64,000 nucleotides of DNA, taken from positions 621,975 through 685,974 of the forward strand of contig NZ_FODZ01000003.1 in the NCBI RefSeq assembly GCF_900110505.1, written 5' to 3'. The position numbers were made by a program, and so were the translations under genes. Shown here in pieces: positions 28,808 through 38,109 of this stretch; within the stretch, counting starts at the first letter, position 1; each line of letters starts with the position of its first letter. The notes under the pieces are model-generated. The model saw only the letters and a list, made by a program, of their open reading frames with translations. It was not told the DNA's origin and made no database searches. This DNA is from Luteibacter sp. UNC138MFCol5.1 (GTDB lineage Bacteria; Pseudomonadota; Gammaproteobacteria; Xanthomonadales; Rhodanobacteraceae).

Positions 28808-29563
28808 TCAGTGACTATCGTGAACGTCCTTCCAGTACTCGTGCTTCAGAAGGTACAGGAGGAAGGTCAGGCCAGCCAAGAACAGGATGACCCAGACGCC
28901 GATCGACTGGCGCTCGAGGGCGGCCGGCTCGGCCGTGTACTCGAGGAAGGTGGCCAGGTCGCGGGTGGCGCCGCGGAACTGTTCCGGGGTCATGCGGCCG
29001 GGGGTGGTGATCTCCAGCTTCTCGACCGCGGCTTCCTGGCCCGGAGCGGCCTCGCCGTGAACGGCGGTCTGCAGGCCCTGCAGTTCCCACAGCACGTTGG
29101 GCATCGAGGCGTTCGGGAAGACCGTGTTATTCCAGCCCACCGGGCGGCTCGGGTCCAGGTAGAACGAGTTCAGGTAGTTGTAGATGAAGTCCACGCCCTT
29201 GGCGCGGGCTTCGAGCGAGAGATCCGGCGGATCCTTGCCGAACCAGGCCTTGGCGTCGTCGGCCGGCATGTGCGAGATGACCGGCTCGCCGAACTTGGCG
29301 CCCGTGAAGTTGAAGTTCGTCATCACCTCTTCCTCGGACAGGCCGAGGTCGGAGGCGAGGCGCGAATACCGCACGTATTTCAGCGAGTGGCAGCCGACGC
29401 AGTAGTTGAAGAAGAGCTTCGCGCCACGCTGCAGCGATGCGCGGTCGGCGACGTTGGTACCGGCGGGCGCCAGTCCCTCGCCACCTTCGTTGGCGAGGGC
29501 GGGAATCGTGGCGACCGCAAGGCCCAGCGCCAGGGCGATGGAGGAGATAGCGCGCTTAATCAT
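28808..29563 (-). CDS. petC: Cytochrome c1 of the bc1 complex
   Basis: The 251-aa membrane-bound c-type cytochrome accepts electrons from the Rieske protein. A signal peptide precedes A-L-A. The heme motif C-V-G-C-H follows near residue 55 and the axial Met appears within M-P-A-D-D-A-K-A-W-F or a later Met. A C-terminal helix (V-W-V-I-L-F-L-A-G-L-T-F-L-L-Y) anchors it. Its start overlaps petB by eight bases. Confidence 0.95.
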   Translation of the reverse strand: MIKRAISSIALALGLAVATIPALANEGGEGLAPAGTNVADRASLQRGAKLFFNYCVGCHSLKYVRYSRLASDLGLSEEEVMTNFNFTGAKFGEPVISHMPADDAKAWFGKDPPDLSLEARAKGVDFIYNYLNSFYLDPSRPVGWNNTVFPNASMPNVLWELQGLQTAVHGEAAPGQEAAVEKLEITTPGRMTPEQFRGATRDLATFLEYTAEPAALERQSIGVWVILFLAGLTFLLYLLKHEYWKDVHDSH

Positions 29564-30857
29564 GCATCGTCACCCGTTCCGGAACCGGCTTGGTCTTCTC
29601 GAAGCCAAAGCGCGTGTAGACCCAAAGGAATACGAAGAACCCGAAGTAGCCCAGCACCATCAGGCGGCCGAAGGCGTTCTCCCACGTGGTGACGTCCGCA
29701 TGCGGGAACCACGCCGGGATGAGCTCCGCGGTGACGCCCGCGCCGACGAGGCCGAGGGCGAGGAAGCTGACGACGAGGACGGCCAGCGCGATGCGGAAGC
29801 CCAGGCCGCGGTAGCGCACGGAGCGGACCTCGCCCTTGTCGATCCACGGCAGCAGCGCCAGCAGCAGGATCGCGCCGAACATGCCGATCACGCCCCAGAT
29901 CGCCGTGCCGAAGAACGACGGGATCATGCGCAGGATCGCGTAGAACGGCGTGAAGTACCACGACGGCTTGATGTGGCTCGGCGTGACGAGGTTGTTCGCC
30001 GGCGTGAAGTTGTCGTGCTCCAGGAACCAGCCACCGAACGTCGGCGCGAAGAAGATGATGAACGCCGCGATCGTGAGGAAGAAACCGGTGCCGAAGAGAT
30101 CCTTCACCGTGTAGTACGGGTGGAAGGGGATGGCATCGGCCGGCTTCTCGGCATCCCAGCGATTGCCCTTCGGGCCGTGCTTCACGTCGACGCCGTCGGG
30201 GTTGTTCGAACCCACCTCGTGCAGCGCCGCGAGATGCAGCACCACCAGGAGCAGCAGCACCAGAGGCAGCGCGATGACGTGCAGCGCGAAGAAGCGGTTG
30301 AGGGTGGCATCGGCAGGCAGGAAGTCGCCCATGATCCACTGCACCAGCGCGTCGCCGATGAAGGGAATGGTGCCGAACAGCGAGATGATGACCTTCGCGC
30401 CCCAGAACGACATGTTGCCCCAGGGCAGCACGTAACCCATGAACGCCTCGGCCATCAGCACGAGGAAGATCAGCATGCCGAGGATCCAGACCAGCTCGCG
30501 CGGACGCTTGAACGAGCCGTACATGATTCCGCGGAACATGTGCAGGAACACGACCACGAAGAACAGCGATGCGCCCGTGGAGTGCATGTAGCGGATGAGC
30601 CAGCCCCACTCGACGTCACGCATGATGTACTCGACCGAGTTGAACGCTTCCAGCGCACTCGTCTTGTAGTTCATGGTGAGGAAGATGCCGGTCACGATCT
30701 GGTTGACCAGGACCAGCAGCGCCAGCGAACCGAAGTAGTACCAGATGTTGAAGTTCTTCGGCGCGTAGTACTCGGTCATGTGCTTCCGGTACATGGGCGC
30801 GAGGCCCGGGGCGCGCTCGTTGACCCAACCGGCGATGTTCGAGAATACGTTGGCCAT
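29556..30857 (-). CDS. petB: Cytochrome b of the bc1 complex
   Basis: This 433-aa inner membrane protein carries both b hemes and the quinol sites. It shows the paired histidines on helices II and IV (R-Y-M-H-S-T-G-A and H-V-I-A-L-P-L), the P-E-W-like Qo loop in the form K-P-S-W-Y-F-T-P-F-Y-A-I-L-R and eight or more helices. Its start ATG shares its A with the petA stop (TGATG type). Confidence 0.96.
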   Translation of the reverse strand: MANVFSNIAGWVNERAPGLAPMYRKHMTEYYAPKNFNIWYYFGSLALLVLVNQIVTGIFLTMNYKTSALEAFNSVEYIMRDVEWGWLIRYMHSTGASLFFVVVFLHMFRGIMYGSFKRPRELVWILGMLIFLVLMAEAFMGYVLPWGNMSFWGAKVIISLFGTIPFIGDALVQWIMGDFLPADATLNRFFALHVIALPLVLLLLVVLHLAALHEVGSNNPDGVDVKHGPKGNRWDAEKPADAIPFHPYYTVKDLFGTGFFLTIAAFIIFFAPTFGGWFLEHDNFTPANNLVTPSHIKPSWYFTPFYAILRMIPSFFGTAIWGVIGMFGAILLLALLPWIDKGEVRSVRYRGLGFRIALAVLVVSFLALGLVGAGVTAELIPAWFPHADVTTWENAFGRLMVLGYFGFFVFLWVYTRFGFEKTKPVPERVTMHD

Positions 30858-31456
30858 CAGCCTGCCTCCTGCGGATCGACGCCGATCTGGATGTGCGTGT
30901 CGTCCACGAAGTGGTACGGCGGCACGGGGAGGTTCTTAGGCGCCGGAACGCCGCTGAAGACGCGGCCCGACAGGTCGTACCGTGACTTATGGCAGGGGCA
31001 GTAAAACCCGCCCTTCCAGTTCGCGTCGAACGGCTCCGGCTTGATGTCGGGAACGAAGTCAGGCACGCAGCCCAGGTGGGTGCACAGGCCGATGACGACG
31101 AGCCACTCGGGCTTGATGGAACGCGTTTCGTTGGTCGCGTACTTGGGCTGCTGCGCCGCGTCCTTCGACTCGGGGTCGAGCAGGCGCGAATCCAGGCCCT
31201 TCAGCTGGGCCAGCTGATCCTTGGTGCGATTGACGACGAAGACCGGAAGGCTGCGCCAGGCGTAGGTGACTTTCTGACCGGCCTCGATGGCACTGATATC
31301 GACCGTGACAGGCGCCCCCGCTGCCTTTGCCCTTGCGCTCGGTTCCCACGACTTGATGAAGGGCACAACCGCAGCGACCACTCCCGCACCGCCGACAACT
31401 GCTGTCGTCACGGTAAGAAAGCGACGGCGGCCATGATCGACGACTTCGTTCGCCAT
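30857..31456 (-). CDS. petA: Ubiquinol-cytochrome c reductase Rieske iron-sulfur subunit
   Basis: The 199-aa protein starts with a Tat-like G-R-R-R-F-L and a single N-terminal helix ([13 protein letters not shown]). It carries both [2Fe-2S] boxes, C-T-H-L-G-C and C-P-C-H-K-S. It is the first gene of petABC; the promoter should lie in the 236 bases shared with the divergent DegS-like protease gene. Confidence 0.97.
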   Translation of the reverse strand: MANEVVDHGRRRFLTVTTAVVGGAGVVAAVVPFIKSWEPSARAKAAGAPVTVDISAIEAGQKVTYAWRSLPVFVVNRTKDQLAQLKGLDSRLLDPESKDAAQQPKYATNETRSIKPEWLVVIGLCTHLGCVPDFVPDIKPEPFDANWKGGFYCPCHKSRYDLSGRVFSGVPAPKNLPVPPYHFVDDTHIQIGVDPQEAG

Positions 31457-31692
31457 CAGGCTCTCCGGAACTTATGCCATTGAGGATGCGGACCCCTATC
31501 GCCGGTTCTTCGGAAATCGGCTTCCGCAAATCGCGTCAGTGTAACGTCAGCACCAGCCACGTACAATAAAATGAACTTAGCCCTGTCCGGCGTCCCGGCG
31601 GAGGGCTGCCAAGGAACCGCCCGGAAGCGGAAAAACAGGTTCGCGCTTCGTTGGCAAGGCGACGCGACGACGACAGGACCCCGCGCTCTTAC

Positions 31693-32877
31693 ATGAAACA
31701 CGCCGCCCGCACGCTCGCCTTCATCGCTCGTTTCGTCGTGCTCGGCCTTGCGGTCGCCTTCGTCGTGGGACTCTTCTGGCCGGGTAGCGGCGCCTTCCTC
31801 CGGCACCGGCTCGCCGGCACGCAGGAGGCGGCCGAGACGCCTGCCGCCCCCCTGCCCGCGCCGGGCGCGGCACCCGCCTCGTACGCGGACGCGGTGGCGA
31901 AGGCCGCGCCGTCGGTCGTCAACATCTACGCCAACAAGCTGGTCACCGAGCAGCCGCGCGAGCTCTACTCCGATCCGGTGCTGCAGCGCATCTTCAGCGT
32001 GCCGAGCGGGCCCGTGCGCACGCGGCGCCAGCAGAACCTCGGCTCGGGCGTCATCGTCAGCGACGATGGCTACGTGTTGACCAACAACCACGTCATCGCC
32101 AACGCCGACGACATCCAGCTGCTGCTCTACGACGGTCGCGTGGCGAAGGCCCGCGTGGTCGGTTCGGACGACGAAACGGACCTGGCGGTGCTGAAGGTCG
32201 ACGCGGGCAACCTGCCCGCCATCCGCATGACCGACGCCGAGACGCGGCCACGCGTCGGCGACGTCGTCCTCGCGATCGGCAACCCGTTCGGCATCGGACA
32301 GACGGTCACCATGGGCATCGTCAGCGCCATCGGCCGGCAGCTCAACCTGTCGAGCCTGGAGAACTTCATCCAGACGGATGCCGCGATCAACTTCGGCAAC
32401 TCCGGCGGCGCGCTGGTCAACGCGCACGGCGAACTCGTGGGCATCAACACCTCGCTGATCGGACAGGCCGTCGGTGCCGAGGGCATCGGCTTCGCGATTC
32501 CGGCGCAGAGCGCGCGCGACGTGCTCGACCAGATCGTGAAGACGGGCCATGTCGTCCGCGGCTGGATCGGTGCCGACTACGGCGCGGTGCCGGTGTCGGC
32601 CGATAGCGGCCTGCCCTCCGCGGCGCGCGGCGTCGTGGTCAACGAGCTTTCGCCGGGCGGTCCGGCGGCGCTCGCCGGCATCCAGCAACGCGACGTGCTG
32701 CTGAAGCTCGGCGACGAGGACATCCTGGATACCTCGGACCTGCGCCGCCACGAGGCGTCGCTGAAGCCTGGCGTACCCGTGACGATATCGGGCCTTCGCT
32801 ACGGCGCCCCGTTCACCGCGACCATCACCCCGACGCAGCGCCCGCCGAGCGCGCCGATGCAGCCGTTGCGCCCCTAG
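31693..32877 (+). CDS. DegS-like trypsin-fold serine protease with one PDZ domain
   Basis: A 394-aa protease with an N-terminal membrane anchor (about 8-27), a protease domain and a single PDZ domain (about 285-380). His133 (N-N-H-V), Asp163 (D-L-A-V-L-K) and Ser237 (G-N-S-G-G-A-L) form the triad. One PDZ plus one anchor is the DegS plan: a periplasmic stress sensor that cleaves the RseA-type anti-sigma factor. The ATG at 31693 was chosen because the anchor follows; the frame is open 14 codons further. It is divergent from petA and followed by a REP pair. Confidence 0.88.
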   Translation: MKHAARTLAFIARFVVLGLAVAFVVGLFWPGSGAFLRHRLAGTQEAAETPAAPLPAPGAAPASYADAVAKAAPSVVNIYANKLVTEQPRELYSDPVLQRIFSVPSGPVRTRRQQNLGSGVIVSDDGYVLTNNHVIANADDIQLLLYDGRVAKARVVGSDDETDLAVLKVDAGNLPAIRMTDAETRPRVGDVVLAIGNPFGIGQTVTMGIVSAIGRQLNLSSLENFIQTDAAINFGNSGGALVNAHGELVGINTSLIGQAVGAEGIGFAIPAQSARDVLDQIVKTGHVVRGWIGADYGAVPVSADSGLPSAARGVVVNELSPGGPAALAGIQQRDVLLKLGDEDILDTSDLRRHEASLKPGVPVTISGLRYGAPFTATITPTQRPPSAPMQPLRP

Positions 32878-32892
32878 CCGCTCCGGCGCTCC

Positions 32893-32987
32893 GTAGGAGC
32901 GCGCCCTGCGCGCGACATGTGTTGGAGCCGTGCAGCGGGCCCTGATGCGCCCCGCGAAAAGATGTCGCGCACAGGGTGCGCTCCTAC
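32893..32987. repeat. REP family A inverted pair
   Basis: GTAGGAGCGCGCCC... at 32893 is mirrored by ...GGGTGCGCTCCTAC ending at 32987. It lies between the converging protease and transglycosylase genes. The right unit contains the transglycosylase stop codon (TAG on the - strand at 32984-32986). Confidence 0.9.
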
Positions 32988-34123
32988 GGGGCGCCGCGGA
33001 TGGCCAGGGGCGTGCCGGGCGCCGGGCGCTGCCGCAGCGTTTCCGCGTAGCGCTTGCGCAGCACTCCCACGCGCTCGACGTAGACCTGCGTCTCGTCGTA
33101 AGGCGGCACGCCGTTGTATTTCTGCACCGCGCCGGGCCCGGCGTTGTACGCCGCGGCCGCCAGGCGCTCGTTGCCGTTGAAGTTGCGCAGCAGCAGGGCC
33201 AGATACCGCGCACCGCCGCGAATGTTCTGGTCGACGTTGAAGGCATCCAGCACGCCCATGTCCCGCGCCGTGCCCGGAATCAGCTGCATGAGCCCCTGCG
33301 CGCCGGCGACGGACAACGCGCGCGGATTGAACGCGCTCTCTGCATGGATCACGGCCCGCAGCAACGCCTCGTCGACGCCGAACTCGCTGCTCGCCGAACG
33401 GATGGTGTCGCCGAACGAGGTGATGTTGAGCGCCACGCTGCTCCAGTCGATCTTCGAATGGACGTCGCAGGCGGCGCATGTCGCGATATAGGTAAAGAGC
33501 ATCTTGATGCTCTGGCCCCTGGCCCCGCCGCCGGGCGGAATGTTCGTGTACTCCACCCCGCCGTCAGCCCGGGTGATCCGGTAGACGGCCCCGCGCAGCA
33601 CCCGAGAGCCTTTCGGCGCCGCCGGCGCTTCGGCGGTGGCGAGGTCCGCGCTGGCCGATTCCCGGTAATCCCAGCTGCCCTTCGGCGCGGTGACGGGTGG
33701 CAGCACCGGCGGTTCCGGCGTGTTCCCCTCGGCTCCGCCCACCACGCCGCCGGTCACACCCGCGAACGAGGCGGCGGTCGACGGAGCCAGCGCCACCGAC
33801 CCGATCACACCCTCCAGCGAGGCCTTGCCCGGCACGTCCTCGAACACGGCCGTGGGAACGGCGGGTGCCGCGGGCCGGGCGGCGCGGGCCGGCCCGGTGC
33901 TGCCGATGCGCTTGCAGTCCTTGTAACCGGCCGCGCTGCTGGAAAAGACGGTCTCGCCCGTGCTGCCGGTGCAGCGGTAGAGCGCCCCGGCCACGGCCGG
34001 ACCGGCGCAAACGCCAGCCAGCAGGACGCACGCCGCCGCGGCCCTTCGCAGGACCGTGCGGACACGCGGGAAACGGCGGGCGGCATGGCCGGCGCTTTCC
34101 CCTGGCGACGCGTCGTTGACCAT
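32984..34123 (-). CDS. Lytic transglycosylase (SLT family) with N-terminal DUF4124-like part
   Basis: A 379-aa exported murein hydrolase. A signal peptide (about 25-45, V-L-L-A-G-V-C-A-G-P-A-V-A) is followed by L-Y-R-C-T-G-S-T-G-E-T-V-F-S, resembling DUF4124. A Pro/Ala linker leads to the C-terminal SLT domain, with catalytic Glu in H-A-E-S-A-F-N-P, then G-L-M-Q-L-I-P-G-T-A and A-A-A-Y-N-A-G-P-G-A-V. It cleaves peptidoglycan to anhydro-muropeptides. The ATG at 34123 is preferred to a TTG twelve codons upstream. Its stop codon is supplied by the REP element at its end. Confidence 0.9.
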   Translation of the reverse strand: MVNDASPGESAGHAARRFPRVRTVLRRAAAACVLLAGVCAGPAVAGALYRCTGSTGETVFSSSAAGYKDCKRIGSTGPARAARPAAPAVPTAVFEDVPGKASLEGVIGSVALAPSTAASFAGVTGGVVGGAEGNTPEPPVLPPVTAPKGSWDYRESASADLATAEAPAAPKGSRVLRGAVYRITRADGGVEYTNIPPGGGARGQSIKMLFTYIATCAACDVHSKIDWSSVALNITSFGDTIRSASSEFGVDEALLRAVIHAESAFNPRALSVAGAQGLMQLIPGTARDMGVLDAFNVDQNIRGGARYLALLLRNFNGNERLAAAAYNAGPGAVQKYNGVPPYDETQVYVERVGVLRKRYAETLRQRPAPGTPLAIRGAP

Positions 34124-34283
34124 GGGCGCGAGTGTGCCCGAAGCCCCCTCCGGAGCCAAGCAGGGATAGCGTGACCATCTTCACGCAAGTCATTGATCCA
34201 CGGCGCCCATCTGGCAACGGAGGGACCGGCGGCGTAAACTGCGCGGTTCGGTGATCCACCACGAAACCACGGTACCCCGGCCC

Positions 34284-35633
34284 ATGAGCGGCAAGCTTTT
34301 CATCAAGACCCACGGCTGCCAGATGAACGAGTACGACTCGGCCAAGATGGCCGACGTGCTGCTGGCGTCGCACGGGCTGGAACTGACGCAGGACGAGGCC
34401 GAGGCCGACGTCATCCTGGTCAACACCTGCTCGATCCGCGAGAAGGCCCAGGAAAAAGTCTTCAGCCAGCTCGGCCGGTGGAAGGCGCACAAGCAGGGCG
34501 GCAAGCCCGTGCTCATCGGCGTCGGCGGCTGCGTGGCCTCGCAGGAAGGCGACGCGATCATCAAGCGCGCGCCGTTCGTCGACCTCGTCTTCGGCCCGCA
34601 GACGCTGCATCGCCTCCCGGAAATGATCGAAGCCCAGCGTGCCAGCGGCAAGGCGCAGGTGGACATCAGCTTCCCGGAGATCGAGAAGTTCGACAGCCTG
34701 CCCGAGCCCCGCGCGGAAGGCCCCACCGCCTTCGTGTCGATCATGGAAGGCTGCTCGAAGTACTGCTCGTACTGCGTCGTGCCGTACACGCGTGGCGAGG
34801 AGATCAGCCGCCCGTTCGACGACGTCGTCGTCGAAGTGGCGCAGCTCGCCGCGCAGGGCGTCCGCGAGGTCAACCTGCTCGGCCAGAACGTCAACGCGTA
34901 TCGCGGCCCCATGCACGACGGCGGCACCGCCGACCTCGCGGTGCTGATCCACGCCATCGCGCAGATCGACGGCATCGGCCGCATCCGCTTCACCACGTCG
35001 CATCCGCTGGAGTTCTCGGACTCGCTGATCGAGGCCTATGCGAACGTGCCGCAGCTGGCGAACTACCTGCACCTTCCCGTGCAGGCCGGTTCGGATCGCA
35101 TCCTCGCGGCGATGAAGCGCGGCTACACGGCGCTGGAATTCAAGCAGAAGATCCGCAAGCTGCGCGCCGTGCGTCCGGACATCTGCATCTCGTCGGACTT
35201 CATCGTGGGCTTCCCCGGCGAAACCGACGACGACTTCGAAAAGACGATGAAGCTGATCGACGACGTCGGCTTCGACCAGAGCTTCTCCTTCATCTTTTCC
35301 TCGCGCCCCGGCACGCCGGCCGCCAACCTGCCGGACGACACGTCCGACGAGGTCAAGCACGCGCGCCTGTCGCGCCTGCAGGCCGCGATCAACGAGAACG
35401 CCCGCCGGATCAACGAGGCCATGGTCGGCACCGTCCAGCGCGTGCTCGTCGAGAAGCCCAGCCGCAAGAACCCGAACGAAATGACCGGACGCACCGAAAA
35501 CATGCGCTACGTGAATTTCCCCGGTCATGCCCGCATGATCGGCCAGTTCATCGACGTGACGATCACCGAGGCCATGAGCAATTCGCTCCGCGGCCGCGTG
35601 GTCCTCGGCGACGAGGTCGCCCTCGCCTCGTGA
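34284..35633 (+). CDS. miaB: tRNA-2-methylthio-N6-isopentenyladenosine synthase
   Basis: MiaB is a radical-SAM methylthiotransferase that modifies A37 of tRNAs reading U-starting codons. The 449-aa protein has the N-terminal UPF0004 cysteines ([23 protein letters not shown]), the SAM cluster G-C-S-K-Y-C-S-Y-C and a TRAM domain at the end. The ATG at 34284 fits homology; a GTG eleven codons upstream is possible. It heads the miaB-phoH-ybeY-corC-DUF4105 run. Confidence 0.96.
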   Translation: MSGKLFIKTHGCQMNEYDSAKMADVLLASHGLELTQDEAEADVILVNTCSIREKAQEKVFSQLGRWKAHKQGGKPVLIGVGGCVASQEGDAIIKRAPFVDLVFGPQTLHRLPEMIEAQRASGKAQVDISFPEIEKFDSLPEPRAEGPTAFVSIMEGCSKYCSYCVVPYTRGEEISRPFDDVVVEVAQLAAQGVREVNLLGQNVNAYRGPMHDGGTADLAVLIHAIAQIDGIGRIRFTTSHPLEFSDSLIEAYANVPQLANYLHLPVQAGSDRILAAMKRGYTALEFKQKIRKLRAVRPDICISSDFIVGFPGETDDDFEKTMKLIDDVGFDQSFSFIFSSRPGTPAANLPDDTSDEVKHARLSRLQAAINENARRINEAMVGTVQRVLVEKPSRKNPNEMTGRTENMRYVNFPGHARMIGQFIDVTITEAMSNSLRGRVVLGDEVALAS

Positions 35634-35638
35634 ATGCC

Positions 35639-36619
35639 ATGAGCCAGCTTTCCCAACGCGATTTCGCCCTCGATCCCGAGGACAACGCCCGCCTCGCCAA
35701 CCTGTGCGGTCCGCTCGACGAGCACATCCGCCAGATCGAGCTGCGGCTCGGCATCGAGGTCGACCACCGTGGCAGCCTCTTCCGCGTGATCGGCGACGAA
35801 GCCGCCGCGAAAGCCGGCGAGCACGTGCTGCGCGCGCTCTACGACGCGACCGAGCACGAGACGCTCAACGGCCAGGTGATCAACCTCCGCCTGGCCGAAT
35901 CCGGCATCGACGCCCTGAACGAGCAGGCGGCGGAGTCGGCGCAGGAGGTCGTGATCAAGGTCAAGCGTGGCGTGATCAAGGGCCGCGGCCCCAACCAGGC
36001 CCGCTACCTCCACGCCATCACCACGCACGACATCAACTTCGGCGTCGGCCCGGCCGGTACCGGCAAGACCTACCTCGCCGTCGCCAGCGCCGTCGAGGCG
36101 CTCGAGGCCAACCGCGTCCAGCGCGTCCTGCTGGTGCGCCCCGCGGTCGAGGCCGGCGAGAAGCTCGGCTTCCTGCCCGGCGACCTCAGCCAGAAGATCG
36201 ATCCGTACCTGCGTCCGCTGTACGACGCCCTGTACGAGATGGTGGGCTTCGAGAAGGTGTCCAAGCTGATCGAGCGCAACGTGATCGAGATCGCGCCGCT
36301 CGCGTACATGCGCGGCCGCACGCTCAACGATGCCTACGTGATCCTCGACGAGGCGCAGAACACCACCGTCGAGCAGATGAAGATGTTCCTGACCCGCATC
36401 GGCTTCGGCTCCGTGGCGGTGATCACGGGCGACGTCTCGCAGGTCGACCTGCCCCGTCACATCCGCTCCGGACTGCGTCACGCCATCGAGGTGCTGCGCG
36501 GCGTGGACGGCATCAGCTTCACGTTCTTCACCTCGCGCGACGTGGTGCGCCATCCGCTGGTGGCCAAGATCGTGCGCGCCTACGAGGCCTTCGAGCAGAA
36601 GCAGGACGAGGCGCAATGA
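35639..36619 (+). CDS. PhoH-like ATPase (YbeZ type)
   Basis: A 326-aa P-loop ATPase with Walker A G-P-A-G-T-G-K-T near residue 140 and Walker B V-I-L-D-E-A-Q-N. An N-terminal KH-like region precedes them. YbeZ works with YbeY in ribosome/RNA quality control. It starts five bases after miaB and its stop overlaps ybeY by four bases (ATGA). Confidence 0.94.
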   Translation: MSQLSQRDFALDPEDNARLANLCGPLDEHIRQIELRLGIEVDHRGSLFRVIGDEAAAKAGEHVLRALYDATEHETLNGQVINLRLAESGIDALNEQAAESAQEVVIKVKRGVIKGRGPNQARYLHAITTHDINFGVGPAGTGKTYLAVASAVEALEANRVQRVLLVRPAVEAGEKLGFLPGDLSQKIDPYLRPLYDALYEMVGFEKVSKLIERNVIEIAPLAYMRGRTLNDAYVILDEAQNTTVEQMKMFLTRIGFGSVAVITGDVSQVDLPRHIRSGLRHAIEVLRGVDGISFTFFTSRDVVRHPLVAKIVRAYEAFEQKQDEAQ

Positions 36620-37077
36620 GCCGTGTCGAGGTCGCGGTCGGCTACGCCGCGCCGCGCAAGGGCGTGCCAGCCCCGGCGAGCTTCCGTCGCTGGGTCGAGG
36701 CCGCGCTGAAGGGCGCGCGTCGCCGCAAGGCGTCGGAAGTGGCGATCCGCATCGTCGACGCCGACGAGGGCCAGGCCCTGAACCTGCAGTACCGGGGCCG
36801 CGATTACGCGACCAACGTCCTGTCGTTTCCCGCCGATCTGCCGCCCGGCGTCGATCTTCCGCTGATCGGCGATCTGGTGATCTGCGCCCCCGTGGTGGCC
36901 CGCGAGGCCGCCGAACAGGGTAAGAAACCCGCCGACCACTGGGCCCACCTCACCGTCCACGGCACCCTGCACCTGCTGGGCTACGACCACATCGACGAGG
37001 CCGAGGCCGAGGCGATGGAAGCCCTGGAGACGAAGGTGCTGGCCGGACTCGGCATCGCCGACCCGTACCTGGCCTGA
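36616..37077 (+). CDS. ybeY: Endoribonuclease YbeY
   Basis: A 153-aa zinc-dependent RNase for rRNA maturation. The metal motif is [15 protein letters not shown] (three His), with N-V-L-S-F-P and G-D-L-V-I before it. It overlaps phoH and is separated from corC by a family B REP pair. Confidence 0.95.
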   Translation: MSRVEVAVGYAAPRKGVPAPASFRRWVEAALKGARRRKASEVAIRIVDADEGQALNLQYRGRDYATNVLSFPADLPPGVDLPLIGDLVICAPVVAREAAEQGKKPADHWAHLTVHGTLHLLGYDHIDEAEAEAMEALETKVLAGLGIADPYLA

Positions 37078-37089
37078 TCGCGAACCCGG

Positions 37090-37166
37090 ATCGCCGATGC
37101 GATCGGCTCCCACCCCTTCCGCCGTCACCTTGCCACCGAAGGGTGGGAGCCGATCGTATCGGCGAT
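37090..37166. repeat. REP family B inverted pair
   Basis: ATCGCCGATGCGATCGGCTC... is mirrored by ...GAGCCGATCGTATCGGCGAT with a 25-base spacer ending CACCGAA. The same arrangement recurs at 41568-41652. It lies between ybeY and corC inside an apparent operon. Confidence 0.9.
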
Positions 37167-37260
37167 TCGCGGCGGAGCCGCGACCCGGCGCCCTGAACCG
37201 TCACGTAAATTCCGCTAGACTGACCCTTCCGCCCCCTGCTGGGCTGAACCACAAAGAGTA

Positions 37261-38109
37261 ATGAACGAGGACCCTGGTAGTACCAACGGCCCGGCTCACC
37301 GATCCTGGTGGGACCGACTGGGCCACATGTTTTCCGGCGAGCCCCGCAACCGCGACGAACTGATCGAGGAACTGCGGACCGCCCAGGCCAACGGCCTGCT
37401 TTCGAACGACACCCTGACCATGGTCGAGGGTGCGATCAAGGTCACCGAGCTCAGCGTCGACGATGTCATGGTGCCGCGCGCCCAGATCGTCAGCCTCCCC
37501 GCCGACGCCCCCCTCCCCGACATCCTCGCGACCGTGGTCGAATCCGGCCATTCGCGCTTCCCCGTGCATGGCGAAGACAAGGACGAGGTGCTGGGCATCC
37601 TGCTCGCGAAAGACCTCCTGAAGTACTTCGGCCAGAGCGAAGGCTGCGACGTGCGCGCCCTGCTCCGTCCCGCCGTCCTGATCCCGGAATCGATGCGCCT
37701 GAACGTGCTGCTGGCGGAATTCCGCCTGACGCGCAATCACATGGCGCTCGTGGTCGACGAGTACGGCGGTGTCGCCGGGCTCATCACCATCGAGGACGTC
37801 CTCGAGCAGATCGTCGGTGAGATCGACGACGAGCACGACGACGAGGAAGACCCGGTGCTGGTGCAGGCCCTCGACGGGGGCGGCTTCGCGGTCAGCGCGC
37901 TCACGCCGATCGCCGATTTCAACGAGATCGCCGGCGCCCATTTCTCGGACGAGGAATTCGACACCGTCGGCGGCATGATCACCTCGGAGTTCGGCCATCT
38001 GCCGGCCGTGGGCGAGGAGATCGGCGTGGGCAACTTCCTCTTCCGTGTCACGGAGGCCGACGACCGCCGCGTCCAGGCGTTCCACGTCACCCGCGCGAAC
38101 GGCGGCTGA
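37261..38109 (+). CDS. corC: CorC/HlyC-family CBS-domain protein
   Basis: A 282-aa soluble protein: two CBS domains (about 65-190; V-M-V-P-R-A-Q-I at the start, G-G-V-A-G-L-I-T-I-E-D-V-L-E-Q-I-V-G-E-I at the end) and a C-terminal CorC/HlyC transporter-associated domain. It is linked to Mg/Co efflux in enteric bacteria. The gene order ybeY-corC is conserved; lnt usually follows, but here a DUF4105 gene overlaps the stop by one base (TGATG). Confidence 0.93.
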   Translation: MNEDPGSTNGPAHRSWWDRLGHMFSGEPRNRDELIEELRTAQANGLLSNDTLTMVEGAIKVTELSVDDVMVPRAQIVSLPADAPLPDILATVVESGHSRFPVHGEDKDEVLGILLAKDLLKYFGQSEGCDVRALLRPAVLIPESMRLNVLLAEFRLTRNHMALVVDEYGGVAGLITIEDVLEQIVGEIDDEHDDEEDPVLVQALDGGGFAVSALTPIADFNEIAGAHFSDEEFDTVGGMITSEFGHLPAVGEEIGVGNFLFRVTEADDRRVQAFHVTRANGG

